A DNA stretch of 64,000 bases from an uncultured Rhizobiaceae group bacterium (GTDB taxonomy: Bacteria > Pseudomonadota > Alphaproteobacteria > Rhizobiales > Rhizobiaceae). The stretch spans positions 26,423 to 90,422 of the forward strand of contig CALHCF010000021.1 of NCBI GenBank assembly GCA_937930635.1, given 5' to 3'. How positions within the stretch are numbered: position 1 is the first letter of the stretch; the number at the start of each line of letters is the position of its first letter. The notes beneath the pieces were generated by a model. That model was not told the DNA's origin. It saw only the letters and a list, made by a program, of their open reading frames with translations, and ran no database searches. The position numbers and the translations under genes are program-made. Positions 36,074 through 46,217 of this stretch are shown one piece after another.

Positions 36074-36445
36074 ATGAACAGGCTGTTCTTCAATATTTTA
36101 TGCAAAGATCTTGAGGCATCAAAGGTCTTCTACACAACACTTTTAGAGATGACCGTTCACTTCAACAGCGACTGGTTTGTTATCCTCAAACCTTCCGGTG
36201 AAACGCCCTATGAGCTGGGCCTGATCGACATTGACCATCAGATTGTACCTGCTGCCGCGACTGGCGATGTGGGTGGCACCTATCCAACCTTTGTGGTCGA
36301 TGATGTTGAGATTGTTTATCAGCGCGCACAGGCCATGGGCGTCGAAATTATCGAAGCGCCGAAAGATATGTTTTACGGACAGCGGCGCATGTTGCTGCGC
36401 GCTCCTGACGGCCTCGTTCTCGATATTTCGTCCTTATCGGCTTAA
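36074..36445 (+). CDS. VOC (glyoxalase/bleomycin resistance) family protein
   Basis: A 123-residue protein with the paired beta-alpha-beta-beta-beta repeats of the vicinal oxygen chelate fold. It starts [26 protein letters not shown] and ends [16 protein letters not shown]. Metal-ligand residues are not complete enough to tell enzyme from binding protein. The ATG at 36074 gives the usual single-domain length. It follows the S24 repressor by 10 nt and may be co-transcribed. Its last 12 nt overlap the end of the convergent lysS gene. Confidence 0.8.
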   Translation: MNRLFFNILCKDLEASKVFYTTLLEMTVHFNSDWFVILKPSGETPYELGLIDIDHQIVPAAATGDVGGTYPTFVVDDVEIVYQRAQAMGVEIIEAPKDMFYGQRRMLLRAPDGLVLDISSLSA

Positions 36446-38041
36446 CGCATCGCGGATCATCGCAACGGTCTGATCCTTACCATACAGCGCCGCAAAAGAA
36501 CCAAAGCGCGGCCCCTGATCCTGCCCCAGAAGGACCTGATAGAGCGCCTGGAACCACTCCCGCAGGTTCTCAAAACCATGATCTTTTCCAACCGCAAAGA
36601 CCTCCGTTTGCAGTGCCTCACCATCTGAATGTTTATCCATTGCATCAAGCCGGTTTGCCAGATCATCCATCGCCGCGCGTTCCTGATTACTGGGTGCGCG
36701 AAACTGCTTGTCGGGCTTCACGAAATCCTCGAAATAGCGGATCGCATACCCAACAAGTTCATCGAGTTTTGGATTGTTCTGCGGCGTGACCTCAGCATCA
36801 TATTGGCTGATGAAACCCCATAACGTCTCTTTGTTCGATGAGTTGGACGCACTGACCAGATTGAGCAGCATCGAGAAAGATACCGGCATGGTGATCCTGG
36901 GGGGATTACCGGCGTGGATGTGCCATGTCGGATTGTTGAGCCTGGTCTTGGGGTCGGCATCATGAACCGCTGACAGGTGCTGAAAATACTCATCGACCTG
37001 ACGCGGAATGATATCGAAAAAGAGACGCTTGGCGGTTTTTGGTTTGCTGTACATGAACAGGGAAAGGCTTTCTGGTGAGGCGTAGGACAGCCATTGTTCC
37101 ATCGAGATGCCATTGCCCTTGGATTTTGAAATCTTCTCGCCCTTGTCGTCCAGAAACAGCTCATAAATAAAATGCTCCGGCGCGCGCGCGCCCAGAATAC
37201 GACAGATCTTGTCATAGAGCTGACTGTTGTTTTGATGGTCCTTGCCATACATCTCAAAATCAACACCCAGAGCCGCCCAGCGCATGCTGAAATCCGGCTT
37301 CCACTGAAGTTTCACGTGACCACCGGTGATCGGCAGGGTTACTTCACTACCGTCCTCATCATCGAATGTTACGGTACCGGCTGCCGGGTCCACCGCTTTC
37401 ATCGGCACATACAATACCCGCCCGGACGTCGGAGAGATTGGAAGAAACGGGCTATAGGTTGCGCGACGTTCCTCCCCCAGCGTGGGAAGCATAACGGCCA
37501 TGATCTCATCGTATTTTTCCGCACAGCGCAGCAATATCTCATCAAACACACCGTCCCGGTAATAGTCGGTTGAGCTTGCAAACTCATAGGTAAAACCGAA
37601 CTGATCGAGAAACGCCCGCAGCCTGGCATTGTTGTGGCGCCCAAAACTGTCATGCTCGTTGGAAAATGGATCAGGCACATCGGTCAAAGGTTTGCCCAGA
37701 TGAGCTTCGAGCATTTCCTTATTGGGTACATTATCGGGAATTTTTCGCATGCCATCCATATCATCGGAAAAGCACAGCAGCCGGACTTTCACCTTGTCTT
37801 CTGTCAAAAGACGGAAGGCATTGATGACCATGGATGTACGGGCCACCTCTCCAAATGTACCGATATGCGGCAGTCCGGACGGGCCATAGCCGGTCTCAAA
37901 CAGCACCTCATCGGGATATCCATCCCTGCTGTAACGTTTCACAATCTTTCTGGCTTCTTCAAACGGCCACGCCTTGCTTGCCTTTGCAGCGGCGACAAAT
38001 TCGGGTGTGATATCAAGAGGCGGAAAGGCAGAATTGGTCAT
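36434..38041 (-). CDS. lysS: Lysyl-tRNA synthetase, class I
   Basis: A 535-residue class I aminoacyl-tRNA synthetase that charges tRNA-Lys. The HIGH motif is PHIGT (about 58-62), the KMSKS motif is KISKSKGNG (about 302-310), and the Rossmann core lies between them. This archaeal-type enzyme (also called LysK) replaces the class II enzyme in many alphaproteobacteria. The C-terminal helical domain binds the anticodon. The gene is monocistronic. The 167 bp upstream contain a small GCCTG-CTG-CAGGC repeat but no recognised leader. It overlaps the convergent VOC gene by 12 bp. Confidence 0.95.
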   Translation of the reverse strand: MTNSAFPPLDITPEFVAAAKASKAWPFEEARKIVKRYSRDGYPDEVLFETGYGPSGLPHIGTFGEVARTSMVINAFRLLTEDKVKVRLLCFSDDMDGMRKIPDNVPNKEMLEAHLGKPLTDVPDPFSNEHDSFGRHNNARLRAFLDQFGFTYEFASSTDYYRDGVFDEILLRCAEKYDEIMAVMLPTLGEERRATYSPFLPISPTSGRVLYVPMKAVDPAAGTVTFDDEDGSEVTLPITGGHVKLQWKPDFSMRWAALGVDFEMYGKDHQNNSQLYDKICRILGARAPEHFIYELFLDDKGEKISKSKGNGISMEQWLSYASPESLSLFMYSKPKTAKRLFFDIIPRQVDEYFQHLSAVHDADPKTRLNNPTWHIHAGNPPRITMPVSFSMLLNLVSASNSSNKETLWGFISQYDAEVTPQNNPKLDELVGYAIRYFEDFVKPDKQFRAPSNQERAAMDDLANRLDAMDKHSDGEALQTEVFAVGKDHGFENLREWFQALYQVLLGQDQGPRFGSFAALYGKDQTVAMIRDALSR

Positions 38042-38208
38042 GAGAGAGAAACACGCAGTGAAAGGGATGGAAATTGCCTGCTGCAGGCTGGCGGAACCTA
38101 TGGCGCAAGGCGAGACAGGTCAATGCAATAAGACTTTCCAGGCATGTTGAACGCCGGGGTCAAGCCGCGTAAACAAAGACACCAGCGACGCCCCAGAAGG
38201 ACAAGACC

Positions 38209-38616
38209 ATGAACCCCATTTCGGTGCAGGACACACTCGTTTATGTGATGGTCTCCATTTCGGCGGTGGACCGCAAGATGGAAGAAAAGGAGATGCTGCG
38301 TATCGGCAACATCGTCAAAATACTGCCCATCTTTACCGGCTATAGCAGCGATCAATTGGTCAATGCCGCTAAAACCTGCCGCGATATCCTTCAGGACAAT
38401 GAAGGGCTGGATACTGTGCTTGGATTTGCGGCGGCGTTGCCACGCAATTTGCAGGAAACAGCCTATTCGCTGGCAGCCGAAGTGGCGGCAGCCGATTTGA
38501 GTGTTTCCGCCGAAGAAGTGCGCTTACTGCAAATGCTGCGCAATCGGTTGGGCCTCGACAAGCTGACCTGTGCAGCGCTGGAACTCGCCGCCCGGGCCCG
38601 GCATCAATCCGAATAG
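38209..38616 (+). CDS. TerB-family tellurite-resistance-like protein
   Basis: A 135-residue all-helical protein resembling TerB/DjlA-N domains. It has two repeated acidic helix pairs (YVMVSISAVDRKMEEKEMLRI and AAEVAAADLSVSAEEVRLLQML), each with the DG/DxxVxxxE-type metal-site pattern. Lone TerB proteins of this kind are widespread and rarely linked to tellurite in practice; no other ter genes are present. It is followed 8 nt later by the fatty acid hydroxylase gene. Function unknown. Confidence 0.8.
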   Translation: MNPISVQDTLVYVMVSISAVDRKMEEKEMLRIGNIVKILPIFTGYSSDQLVNAAKTCRDILQDNEGLDTVLGFAAALPRNLQETAYSLAAEVAAADLSVSAEEVRLLQMLRNRLGLDKLTCAALELAARARHQSE

Positions 38617-38624
38617 AGGAAGTC

Positions 38625-39431
38625 ATGGAAACGATTATTGCGGACAATGAAGGCCCCATAAGACTATCAATTTTCCTGGGGCTTTTTGCTCTGCTCGCAA
38701 TCTCGGAATGGCTCAAACCACGTCGAAAACTCAACATCTCAAAGGGGCAACGCTGGACCACCAATATTGCGATCATGGTGTTGGACAGCCTTATCGTACG
38801 GCTGCTTTTCCCGGCGGCGGCTGTGGGTGTGGCTCTTTGGACAAGCAGCGCGGGCTATGGGCTTTTCAACGTCATTGAAGCCCCGTTGTGGCTCGCAATT
38901 CTGGTATCCTTTGTCGTGTTGGATTTCGCTGTTTGGCTGTCCCATGTTCTATCGCACAAGGTCCCTCTTTTCTGGCGTTTTCACCGTATGCATCATTGCG
39001 ACCGGGATATCGACGTTACCACGGCGATCCGGTTCCATCCGCTCGAAATCGTGGTGTCGATGATCTGGAAAGCAGCGTGGGTGGTTGCGCTTGGCGCTCC
39101 GGCGGTTGCCGTGATCATCTTCGAGACCGTGTTGAATGGCACCGCCATGTTCAACCACTCCAATTTGAAACTGCCGTTGTGGCTGGACAAAATTGTGCGC
39201 CTGATTGTGGTGACACCAGACATGCACCGTGTGCACCACTCGGCGATCAATCGTGAGACCGATTCAAACTATGGTTTCAACATGCCATGGTGGGATCGTA
39301 TGTTCGGCACCTATATCGCCCAGCCAGAACTGGGGCACGATCAAATGACAATAGGCCTTGAAGAATGGCAGGATGAGCGGCCAGCCAAACTTGGCTGGTC
39401 GTTGTCTGTCCCGTTCCTTCAACAAAAATGA
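38625..39431 (+). CDS. Sterol desaturase/fatty acid hydroxylase family membrane protein
   Basis: A 268-residue integral membrane di-iron enzyme. The three histidine boxes are HVLSH (about 106), HRMHH (about 120) and HRVHH (about 201), with extra histidines in HHCD and FNHSN. Hydrophobic helices cover about 10-27, 47-70, 83-102 and 148-170. Family members oxidise or desaturate alkyl chains, sterols or carotenoids. The ribosome-binding site is AGAGGAAG. The substrate is unknown. The following 187 bp hold no feature I can support. Confidence 0.85.
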   Translation: METIIADNEGPIRLSIFLGLFALLAISEWLKPRRKLNISKGQRWTTNIAIMVLDSLIVRLLFPAAAVGVALWTSSAGYGLFNVIEAPLWLAILVSFVVLDFAVWLSHVLSHKVPLFWRFHRMHHCDRDIDVTTAIRFHPLEIVVSMIWKAAWVVALGAPAVAVIIFETVLNGTAMFNHSNLKLPLWLDKIVRLIVVTPDMHRVHHSAINRETDSNYGFNMPWWDRMFGTYIAQPELGHDQMTIGLEEWQDERPAKLGWSLSVPFLQQK

Positions 39432-39618
39432 GCAGCAAGGCTTTGGAAGGTTGTGACCCTCAACCCGCCTGACCCATAGCCCGGAAATGCAGTGCGCCAT
39501 GCGGCGGAAAATCACTCAGGGTAAAATCATCGCCGCCGTCACCTGAAAACCTGTTAGAGCGCTTTGCAAACCCCAACAAAGACCAAGTTCCTCAAACCAA
39601 TTTGAGAGATGCAGTACC

Positions 39619-40680
39619 TTAGTTGCTGGGCCGGGGTTTTGGCACTGTCGGGCGTTCGATAATCAGTTCATCAGTTGCCTTGACCGCGTTTATTGTCGTG
39701 GGCGAAGGCACATAGGCCTGACCGTCCTGGAACGACGCCGTGGCAACTTTCTCGTTGGCCGGTGCCGGTGCTTTCAGGGCTGTTACACACGCGCGCGGCA
39801 AATCACCAAGTCTCAACTCCCGCTTTTTCTTTGCAGGTTTAGGCTTGGGATCACTTTTCTTACGCGGCTTGGGCGGTGCGAGTGCCACATCAAACCACCA
39901 CTTCAGCGGGGCACCACAGCCGGTGCCGGGGGTGGTCGCAGCCTGACTTCGGCAACCTGTGGAACCGGGAGGGCAACCAATGCGAATATGCATATGGTAG
40001 TGATGTCCCCAATAAGGCCGTACTTTCTGCAACCACGATTTATCACCGCTCGCCATACGGCAAAGTTCACGCTTGATGGTCGGGTGAACGAGCACACGCT
40101 CCACTTTTTTGTAACGGGCGGCAGTGCGAATGATATTGTATTGGGCTCTCGAGAACTGTTTCTTGCTGATATTGCGCTGGTCGAGTTTGCCATTAGATCT
40201 GCGGCGCAGCATGGAAACAGCTGATATGCGTTCACGCTGTTTGGTATTGTAGCGTTTGCTGGGCATTGGGTTGAGCCAGATATCGGCATCAAGACCAATC
40301 TGATGCGATGCATGGCCTGTCAGCATGGGACCGCCCCGCGGTTGGGAAAGATCGCCGACCAGCAAACCGTTCCAGCCAACTTTCTTGCCATCATCAGCCA
40401 ATTTCAAGACAAGCTCTACAAGGTCCGGATGGCCCCATCTGCGATTGCGAGACAGCCGCATGGCCTGGTGGTTGGGTCCATCGACCGGTACAGCCACGGC
40501 ACCCTGAATGCAGCCTTTGGAGTAAAAGCCGTGAGCCGCCGGTTTCAAGGCAGCAGGCAGCTTCTTGGAGCCAAAAAGCCGTTTCGCCGGAGTTTGTGCT
40601 GTCGCGGCTGTTGCCAACGCCGCAAGAGTTGTAACTACGACAGCCGCACACACTGTAATGCGGTTCCTGAAATTGGTCAT
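39619..40680 (-). CDS. mepA: Penicillin-insensitive murein endopeptidase MepA
   Basis: A 353-residue periplasmic LAS-type zinc peptidase that cuts the D-Ala-mDAP cross-links of peptidoglycan. The signal peptide is about 1-28 (ITVCAAVVVTTLAALATAATA). The zinc site is built from GHASHQIGLDADIW (His and Asp, about 122-135) and HYHMHIRIGCP (HxH, about 226-236). Cysteines in CPPGSTGC and the late CVTAL suggest disulfides. A Lys/Pro-rich C-terminal extension of about 90 residues follows the catalytic domain. The ATG at 40680 is preferred to a GTG at 40713. It is divergent from a SleB-type hydrolase, giving a small cell-wall-degrading pair. Confidence 0.92.
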   Translation of the reverse strand: MTNFRNRITVCAAVVVTTLAALATAATAQTPAKRLFGSKKLPAALKPAAHGFYSKGCIQGAVAVPVDGPNHQAMRLSRNRRWGHPDLVELVLKLADDGKKVGWNGLLVGDLSQPRGGPMLTGHASHQIGLDADIWLNPMPSKRYNTKQRERISAVSMLRRRSNGKLDQRNISKKQFSRAQYNIIRTAARYKKVERVLVHPTIKRELCRMASGDKSWLQKVRPYWGHHYHMHIRIGCPPGSTGCRSQAATTPGTGCGAPLKWWFDVALAPPKPRKKSDPKPKPAKKKRELRLGDLPRACVTALKAPAPANEKVATASFQDGQAYVPSPTTINAVKATDELIIERPTVPKPRPSN

Positions 40681-40879
40681 CGTTGGAGCACCTTGATTCG
40701 GTAATCGCTTCACGTTTCGAGTATTAATACCACGACATGGCGAGCGAATAACCCTCTTTTATGTGGCAGATGATCCCATCTATCCCCAAACTCAAAACCT
40801 GCACATGCGCAGTTTTGGTAAACAAATCCTGTGACTGTTGAGGAGAATACAACCCGTATTTTCAGCAATTTATCCAAGC

Positions 40880-40914
40880 TTTCCCCCTAATTCTGAACCG
40901 GAATTAGGGGGAAA
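40880..40914 (+). promoter_or_regulatory. Perfect 14-bp hairpin that encloses the SleB-type gene's ribosome-binding site
   Basis: TTTCCCCCTAATTC (40880-40893) is exactly complementary to GAATTAGGGGGAAA (40901-40914), with a 7-nt loop. The ribosome-binding site AGGGGG (40906-40911) lies in the 3' arm, 5 nt from the ATG at 40917. Folding would hide it. There is no T-run, so this is not a terminator for either strand. Confidence 0.8.
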
Positions 40915-40916
40915 AT

Positions 40917-41546
40917 ATGAAACGGTTTCTTTTGGCGGCATTGATTGCTGCAGGTTTTGGTATTCCGGCTTTTGCTGAAGTTTCAGCTTCTACAGATGCT
41001 TCAGACGCCGATCGCGCCCTGACAGGATCTTTGCAAAAAGGACTGCGGGAGTTGCAGCCTGGGTTGTTTAAAGCCAACCAGCTGCCGCGAGAAACCGGGT
41101 GTCTGGCTGCCGCGCTTTACTTTGAAGCCCGTGGCGAGAGCCGTCTTGGGCAAATTGCTGTGGCACAGGTGATCATCAATCGGGTTCGCTCGCGCCATTA
41201 CCCAGACTCGATCTGTGGGGTGGTTTGGCAAAATGCGCACATGCGCAACCGATGCCAGTTTTCATTCACCTGCGATGGAAGGATTGACTGGGTTCAGGAA
41301 AAACGGGCATGGGCTCGGGCCGTAGCAATTGCGGGTGGGTGCTTGAGTAAAATCGGATCCGGGTCTGTCCCGCATGCGGTCAATCCGGTGGACCGACTGG
41401 ATGAAAACACGCAACGCTCGACCCACTACCACGCAAACAGGATAACCCCGTCATGGAGCAAAAAGCTCGTGCGTATGCGAACTATCGGGCGTCACATATT
41501 CTATGTGAGTGAACGTGTGGAGCGCACAATCGCCAGGGATTCTTAA
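40917..41546 (+). CDS. Cell wall hydrolase, SleB/Hydrolase_2 family
   Basis: A 209-residue exported protein. The signal peptide is about 1-20 (KRFLLAALIAAGFGIPAFA) and the SleB-type domain about 58-200. The catalytic Glu is in ALYFEARGES (about 73), followed by GQIAVAQVIINRVRS, SICGVVWQ and CQFSFTCDG, all typical. Such enzymes are lytic transglycosylases or amidases that cut peptidoglycan; in alphaproteobacteria they are not linked to spores. Its ribosome-binding site is buried in a strong hairpin, so translation may be controlled. It ends 8 bp from the convergent pheT. Confidence 0.88.
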   Translation: MKRFLLAALIAAGFGIPAFAEVSASTDASDADRALTGSLQKGLRELQPGLFKANQLPRETGCLAAALYFEARGESRLGQIAVAQVIINRVRSRHYPDSICGVVWQNAHMRNRCQFSFTCDGRIDWVQEKRAWARAVAIAGGCLSKIGSGSVPHAVNPVDRLDENTQRSTHYHANRITPSWSKKLVRMRTIGRHIFYVSERVERTIARDS

Positions 41547-41554
41547 ATCAGGCG

Positions 41555-43969
41555 TTATCCCCGCAACACGCCGCCCGTGCTCTTGGTAACGTTTTCGATC
41601 ACCTTGGCAGCGATGGCGTCGATCTCTTCATCCGTCAGAGTTTTTTCACTGGGTTGAAGCGTCACCTCAATAGCCAGCGACTTCTTGCCTTCACCAAGGG
41701 ATGGCCCCTCGAAGAGGTCGAATATCTTCACGCTGGTGATCAGTTTCTTGTCAGCGCCACTGGCTGCCCGAAGAACGGTCGCAGCATCAGCACCTTTGTC
41801 CAGAACGAATGCAAAATCACGGCGCACCGGCTGAAGCGGTGAAAGGTTGAGCGCTCCCTTACTGCGGTTGGCTTTGCGGCGCGCTTCCGGGATAGCATCG
41901 AGATTGATCTCAAAGCCGCACAATGGCCCGGTCACATCAATCAATTCCAGTGTCATTGGATGAAATTCACCAAAGGTGCCGAGAACGACTTTGGGGCCGA
42001 GTTTCAATGTCCCGCTGCGGCCGGGGTGATACCAGTCCGGACTGGCTGCTTCGATTTGAACCTTTGACGGATCCATGCCGCAGGCCGCCAACACCGCCAG
42101 CGCGTCTTCCTTGGCGTCAAAAACATCAACTGGCTCACCATTTCCAGACCAGTTGCGCCCCTCGACTTCGAGATGCGATGTTCCCCGCCGCAGGCCGGCT
42201 GCAACTCGGTGTTGATCCTCAGGTTCCACACCCCGGTAGACATGACTGACTTCAAAAACAGACAGATCCGCCATTCCCCGGTCGGCGTTTCGTTTTGCAG
42301 CCGCAAGGAGACTTGGCAAAAGGCTGGGGCGCATGTCCGACATATCGGATGCAATAGGGTTGGAAAGCTTGAGTTCATCAGCACCGCCACCGAACGCTTC
42401 AGCATGATCGGCTGGGATAAATGAATAGCAGATGGCCTCGCTCATCCCTCGCGCGGCCAGAGTTCTGCGCGCATTGCGTGTGCGGATCTGACCGGTTGTC
42501 AGGATTTTCTCGCCCATCACCGAAAGTGAGGGCAGAGGCTGGGGTTCGATATTATCAATCCCACGGATACGCATAATCTCTTCAACAAGATCGGCTTTGC
42601 CGTGCACATCGGGCCGGTCTCCAGGAACGGAGACGTTGAGCAATTCTTCAGCTTCCTCAACGCCAAACCCCAGACGTCTCAGGATATCCGCAGATTCTTG
42701 CGAAGAAACGGCTTCACCTGTCAGGCGTTCAGTCTCTGAAACCGGAAACTCGATCGTCAAATCCGGTTGGGGAATTGCACCGGCCAGTGTTGCCTCGGTC
42801 GGTTCGCCACCACAAAGCTCCATCACGAGGCTTGTCCCATAATCAAGGCCAGGCATGTTGAAACCAGGATCGACACCGCGCTCGAAACGGTATCGCGCGT
42901 CGGTAATGATACCAAGGTCCCGTCCCGTTCGAGCGACGGTCAAGGGGTCCCATAACGCCGATTCAATCAAAACATTGGTGGTCGTTTCAGTGCATCCTGA
43001 TTCTTCACCTCCCATGATTCCGGCCAGAGATTCAGGGCCGTTATCATCGGCAATAACGAAATGATCGCGGGTCGGTTTATAGGTCTTTGCATCGAGAGCG
43101 AGAAACTCTTCTTCGCCGGTTGCGCGACGCACTGCGAGGTTGCCCTTTACCTTATCGGCATCAAATACGTGCAATGGGCGACCGCGATCGAAAGTCACAT
43201 AGTTGGTGATGTCTACCAATGCAGAAATCGAGCGCAGACCAATCGCCTTCAGGCGCTGTTGCATCCATTTAGGTGACGGTCCGTTTTTTACATTGCGGAC
43301 CAGCCGCAGGCCAAATGCGGGACAAAACTGCGCGGCACCATCACCGCTCAGATCAACCGCAACAGGGCAACGCCCATGACCTTCAATCACGGGGATCGCC
43401 GGGCTCTTTACCGTGCCAAGCCCTGCGGCTGCGAGATCTTTGGCGATGCCGGCAACGCCCAGCGCGTCTGGTCGGTTGGGTGTGATGCCGATCTCTATGA
43501 CAGGATCGTTCAGTCCGGCATAATCCGCAAAGGGCTGGCCGACGGGAGCATCATCTGGAAGGTCGATAATGCCATCATGGTCTTCGGAAAGTTCAAGCTC
43601 ACGCTCTGAACACATCATGCCGCGAGATTCAACACCGCGGATATTTCCAACACCCAGGGTGACATCGATTCCCGGCACGTAAGTTCCAGGACCAGCAAAC
43701 GCTCCAACAAGCCCGGCCCGCGCATTGGGCGCCCCGCAGACCACCTGGATTGGGTTGCCATCACCAGTATCGACACTAAGAACCTGCAGTTTATCCGCAT
43801 CAGGATGTTTTTCGGCGCTCAGAACTTTGGCAATGGTGAAAGGCTTGAACGCAGCGCGATCATCCACGTCTTCAACCTCAAGGCCAATCATGGTGAGGGT
43901 TTCTATGATCTCATCAAGTGTTGCTTCAGTTTCGAGGTGATCCCGAAGCCAGGAGAGGGTGAACTTCAT
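41555..43969 (-). CDS. pheT: Phenylalanyl-tRNA synthetase beta subunit
   Basis: An 804-residue subunit of the alpha2-beta2 synthetase that charges tRNA-Phe. It has the EMAP/OB tRNA-binding domain (about 39-150), the B3/B4 editing domain, B5 (about 400-475), a catalytic-like core and the C-terminal FDX-ACB anticodon-binding domain (about 710-800, [17 protein letters not shown]). Length is normal. It lies downstream of pheS but is separated from it by an unknown gene and a 142-bp gap, which is unusual. That gap contains no clear terminator. Confidence 0.96.
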   Translation of the reverse strand: MKFTLSWLRDHLETEATLDEIIETLTMIGLEVEDVDDRAAFKPFTIAKVLSAEKHPDADKLQVLSVDTGDGNPIQVVCGAPNARAGLVGAFAGPGTYVPGIDVTLGVGNIRGVESRGMMCSERELELSEDHDGIIDLPDDAPVGQPFADYAGLNDPVIEIGITPNRPDALGVAGIAKDLAAAGLGTVKSPAIPVIEGHGRCPVAVDLSGDGAAQFCPAFGLRLVRNVKNGPSPKWMQQRLKAIGLRSISALVDITNYVTFDRGRPLHVFDADKVKGNLAVRRATGEEEFLALDAKTYKPTRDHFVIADDNGPESLAGIMGGEESGCTETTTNVLIESALWDPLTVARTGRDLGIITDARYRFERGVDPGFNMPGLDYGTSLVMELCGGEPTEATLAGAIPQPDLTIEFPVSETERLTGEAVSSQESADILRRLGFGVEEAEELLNVSVPGDRPDVHGKADLVEEIMRIRGIDNIEPQPLPSLSVMGEKILTTGQIRTRNARRTLAARGMSEAICYSFIPADHAEAFGGGADELKLSNPIASDMSDMRPSLLPSLLAAAKRNADRGMADLSVFEVSHVYRGVEPEDQHRVAAGLRRGTSHLEVEGRNWSGNGEPVDVFDAKEDALAVLAACGMDPSKVQIEAASPDWYHPGRSGTLKLGPKVVLGTFGEFHPMTLELIDVTGPLCGFEINLDAIPEARRKANRSKGALNLSPLQPVRRDFAFVLDKGADAATVLRAASGADKKLITSVKIFDLFEGPSLGEGKKSLAIEVTLQPSEKTLTDEEIDAIAAKVIENVTKSTGGVLRG

Positions 43970-44111
43970 GATTTTTCTCGTTCAGTCTGTTGGCCAGTGG
44001 CCCAAATGGAACCTGAAATTTCTCTTGCGACGGGAATCTGGTCGGCTGCCCCGTTATCATCTGTTCTCGGGCAGGCTTTAGAACTTCCAGTCGATATCTC
44101 TTCAATCGTGG

Positions 44112-44621
44112 TCATGGTTGCATCTTCTGAGTCTTGCTCGTGCTCAAACTCAGCTTTCTGGCCTTTTTGACACGCTTTTTCTGCCGCTCTTTCAATTCGT
44201 CAAAAATCAGGAAGCCAATCTCCAGGCCATCGTCGGCCTCTTCTTCCTCGACCGAAGATTCCTTTTTGAAAGTAAGAGAAAGCTGTGATGCGTGAAGGGC
44301 CTGCGCCACGGGTTCACCATCCGGCAAAAGAACACCATCAAGACGCAGAATATCCCCCTCCCCTGGCACCACGGCCATCACTTTCATGGGACCTGCTGCC
44401 GTAAAATGAAGGATGTTCAGCTTCTCTGTTTTTTCATCAATGTTCTGCTGCAAATCAAAGATGTGCTTCCCGATCTCCTGCGCGGCTTGTTCCGCCTGAT
44501 TGTCGCAGGCAACCCTGTTCCAGTCCTTCTTTCTTGGCGCCGCGCGCTTTCCTGCACGAAATTCTGCGGCCATGTGTGCGAAGTTGCCTTTAAGCAGCGC
44601 GGCATCTGAAAAACGGCTCAT
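44112..44621 (-). CDS. Unknown protein encoded between pheS and pheT
   Basis: Not recognised. A 169-residue, probably cytoplasmic protein with a basic N-terminus ([12 protein letters not shown]) and a helical segment (about 40-70). A central beta-rich part ([28 protein letters not shown]), an acidic patch ([11 protein letters not shown]) and a strongly basic tail ([13 protein letters not shown]) follow. There is no signal peptide or membrane helix. Its ATG overlaps the pheS stop (ATGA), so it is translationally coupled to pheS. Position suggests a role linked to translation or RNA, but nothing in the sequence proves it. Confidence 0.7.
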   Translation of the reverse strand: MSRFSDAALLKGNFAHMAAEFRAGKRAAPRKKDWNRVACDNQAEQAAQEIGKHIFDLQQNIDEKTEKLNILHFTAAGPMKVMAVVPGEGDILRLDGVLLPDGEPVAQALHASQLSLTFKKESSVEEEEADDGLEIGFLIFDELKERQKKRVKKARKLSLSTSKTQKMQP

Positions 44622-45700
44622 GCGCTCAGCCCATCGAAAAGGGTCGGCATATCCAAGGGTCGAAAACCATAGTGGTTGATCCAGCGCTGATCGGCTTCAA
44701 AGAAAGGGCGCAGATCCGGCATGCCATATTTCAACATGGCAATTCGATCGATACCGATACCCCATGCGAAACCCTGATAAACGTCCGGGTCCACTCCCCC
44801 TGCCCGCAGGACATTGGGGTGAACCATGCCTGACCCCAAGATTTCCATCCAGTCGTCACCCTCTCCAAGCTTTACTTCTGCACCGGAGCGGTCGCACTGA
44901 ATATCAACTTCCAGGCTGGGCTCTGTGAATGGAAAGAATGAAGGTCGAAAACGCATGTTGAGGCTCGGCACCTCAAAGAAGGTCTTGCAGAATTCTTGCA
45001 GCATCCATTTCAGATTGGCGATATTGGCCTTTTCATCGATGACCAGGCCCTCGAGTTGATGGAACATGGCAGAATGGGTGGCATCGGAATCCTGGCGATA
45101 GGTTTTGCCGGGAATGACAATTCGGATTGGTGGCTTTTGTGTTTCCATGGTGCGGATCTGCACCGGAGACGTATGTGTACGCAGCACGCGGCGTTCGCCG
45201 TTTTCGTCCGGGTTGAAAAAGAACGTATCGTGCATTTCGCGTGCAGGGTGGCCTTCTGGGAAATTGAGGGCCGTAAAATTGTAATAGTCCGTTTCGATGT
45301 CAGGCCCTTCGGCAACCGAAAACCCCATGTCGGCAAATATGGCGGTGATTTCATCCATCACCTGAGTAATGGGATGAATGCGGCCTTTTTCCAGCGGATT
45401 GGGCCGCCCGGGAAGAGTGACATCAACGCGCTCACTGGCCAGACGAGCTTCAACACCTGCCCTCTTGAGGACATCCTGACGCGTTTTGACAGCATCAGCC
45501 ACTTTTGTCTTCAGACCGTTCAGCAACGGCCCCATGGTCTGGCGTTCTTCGGGTGTCATTTTCCCGAGAGTTTTCATTTGCTCTGAAATTGACCCTTTCT
45601 TGCCCAGAGCGCCGACACGGACCGCATCGAGGGCGGTTTCGTCCGTGGCGGCTTCAATCTCTGCAAGAATTGCAGATTCAAGGGTTTGGATATCGGTCAT
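44618..45700 (-). CDS. pheS: Phenylalanyl-tRNA synthetase alpha subunit
   Basis: A 360-residue class II catalytic subunit that activates phenylalanine. The N-terminal coiled coil (about 1-85) contacts tRNA. Motif 2 is [16 protein letters not shown] and motif 3 is in [24 protein letters not shown] is the family signature. Length and order are typical. The upstream 84-bp gap to rplT holds two overlapping hairpins that look like an attenuator. The stop overlaps the start of the unknown gene at 44621. Confidence 0.97.
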   Translation of the reverse strand: MTDIQTLESAILAEIEAATDETALDAVRVGALGKKGSISEQMKTLGKMTPEERQTMGPLLNGLKTKVADAVKTRQDVLKRAGVEARLASERVDVTLPGRPNPLEKGRIHPITQVMDEITAIFADMGFSVAEGPDIETDYYNFTALNFPEGHPAREMHDTFFFNPDENGERRVLRTHTSPVQIRTMETQKPPIRIVIPGKTYRQDSDATHSAMFHQLEGLVIDEKANIANLKWMLQEFCKTFFEVPSLNMRFRPSFFPFTEPSLEVDIQCDRSGAEVKLGEGDDWMEILGSGMVHPNVLRAGGVDPDVYQGFAWGIGIDRIAMLKYGMPDLRPFFEADQRWINHYGFRPLDMPTLFDGLSA

Positions 45701-45710
45701 TTTCTTGCCT

Positions 45711-45777
45711 AAAATACAAAGAACCCGCGTCAGCGTGAAGCTGCCACGGGTTCCAAATTATGTCACGTTATTTGGAA
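45711..45777 (-). promoter_or_regulatory. Attenuator-like pair of overlapping hairpins between rplT and pheS
   Basis: Read on the minus strand, hairpin 1 pairs 45770-45777 with 45751-45758 (TTCCAAAT/ATTTGGAA, 8 bp). Hairpin 2 pairs 45747-45753 with 45721-45727 (GAACCCG/CGGGTTC, plus an inner CAGC/GCTG) and is followed by TTTGTATTTT. The two share 45751-45753, so they compete. Hairpin 2 alone is a plausible terminator. E. coli pheST is also attenuated at this spot. No Phe-rich leader peptide was found. Confidence 0.55.
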
Positions 45778-45784
45778 AGCGCGG

Positions 45785-46189
45785 TCAGCCTTTGACAGCG
45801 CTCTCAAAAGCATTGGGTGTTGTATCCTTAAGATATTCCAGCGCCTTCTTGGCGGTTGCTGCAACGGCGGCAAAAGCCTCCGGCTGATTAATCGCCATAT
45901 CAGACAGGTTCTTGCGGTCCACTTCGACACCAGCCTTGGTCAGACCGTCAATCAGCCGCGAATAGGTAAGGCCATGCTCACGGGCCGCAGCATTGATGCG
46001 CTGGGTCCACAAAGCGCGGAACGTACGCTTGCGGGCCTTGCGGTCACGATACGCATATTGTTGTGCTTTCTCGACTGCCTGTTTGGCTGTCTTGATCTGC
46101 TTGCGGCGGGCACCGTAGTAACCCTTGGCTTTTTTGAGGACTTTTTTGTGTTTGGCGTGTGCGGTTACACCGCGTTTCACTCGGGCCAT
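45785..46189 (-). CDS. rplT: 50S ribosomal protein L20
   Basis: A 134-residue ribosomal protein that binds 23S rRNA early in large-subunit assembly. It has the basic N-terminus [26 protein letters not shown] and the helical [31 protein letters not shown] core, as in all bacterial L20. The C-terminal tail is slightly longer than in E. coli, as is common in alphaproteobacteria. It follows rpmI by 28 bp in the usual order. Confidence 0.98.
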   Translation of the reverse strand: MARVKRGVTAHAKHKKVLKKAKGYYGARRKQIKTAKQAVEKAQQYAYRDRKARKRTFRALWTQRINAAAREHGLTYSRLIDGLTKAGVEVDRKNLSDMAINQPEAFAAVAATAKKALEYLKDTTPNAFESAVKG

Positions 46190-46217
46190 GATCTATACTC
46201 CAGAAATGGGACGCGGT

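Noticed and set aside
37179..37192. Alternating CG run (14-bp palindrome) in lysS, possible Z-DNA
   Set aside because: It simply encodes Gly-Ala-Arg-Ala in a conserved enzyme; no sign of another role.
43805..44170. Plus-strand 121-residue frame over the pheT start and the following gap
   Set aside because: It is antisense to pheT, with no domain, signal or ribosome-binding site.
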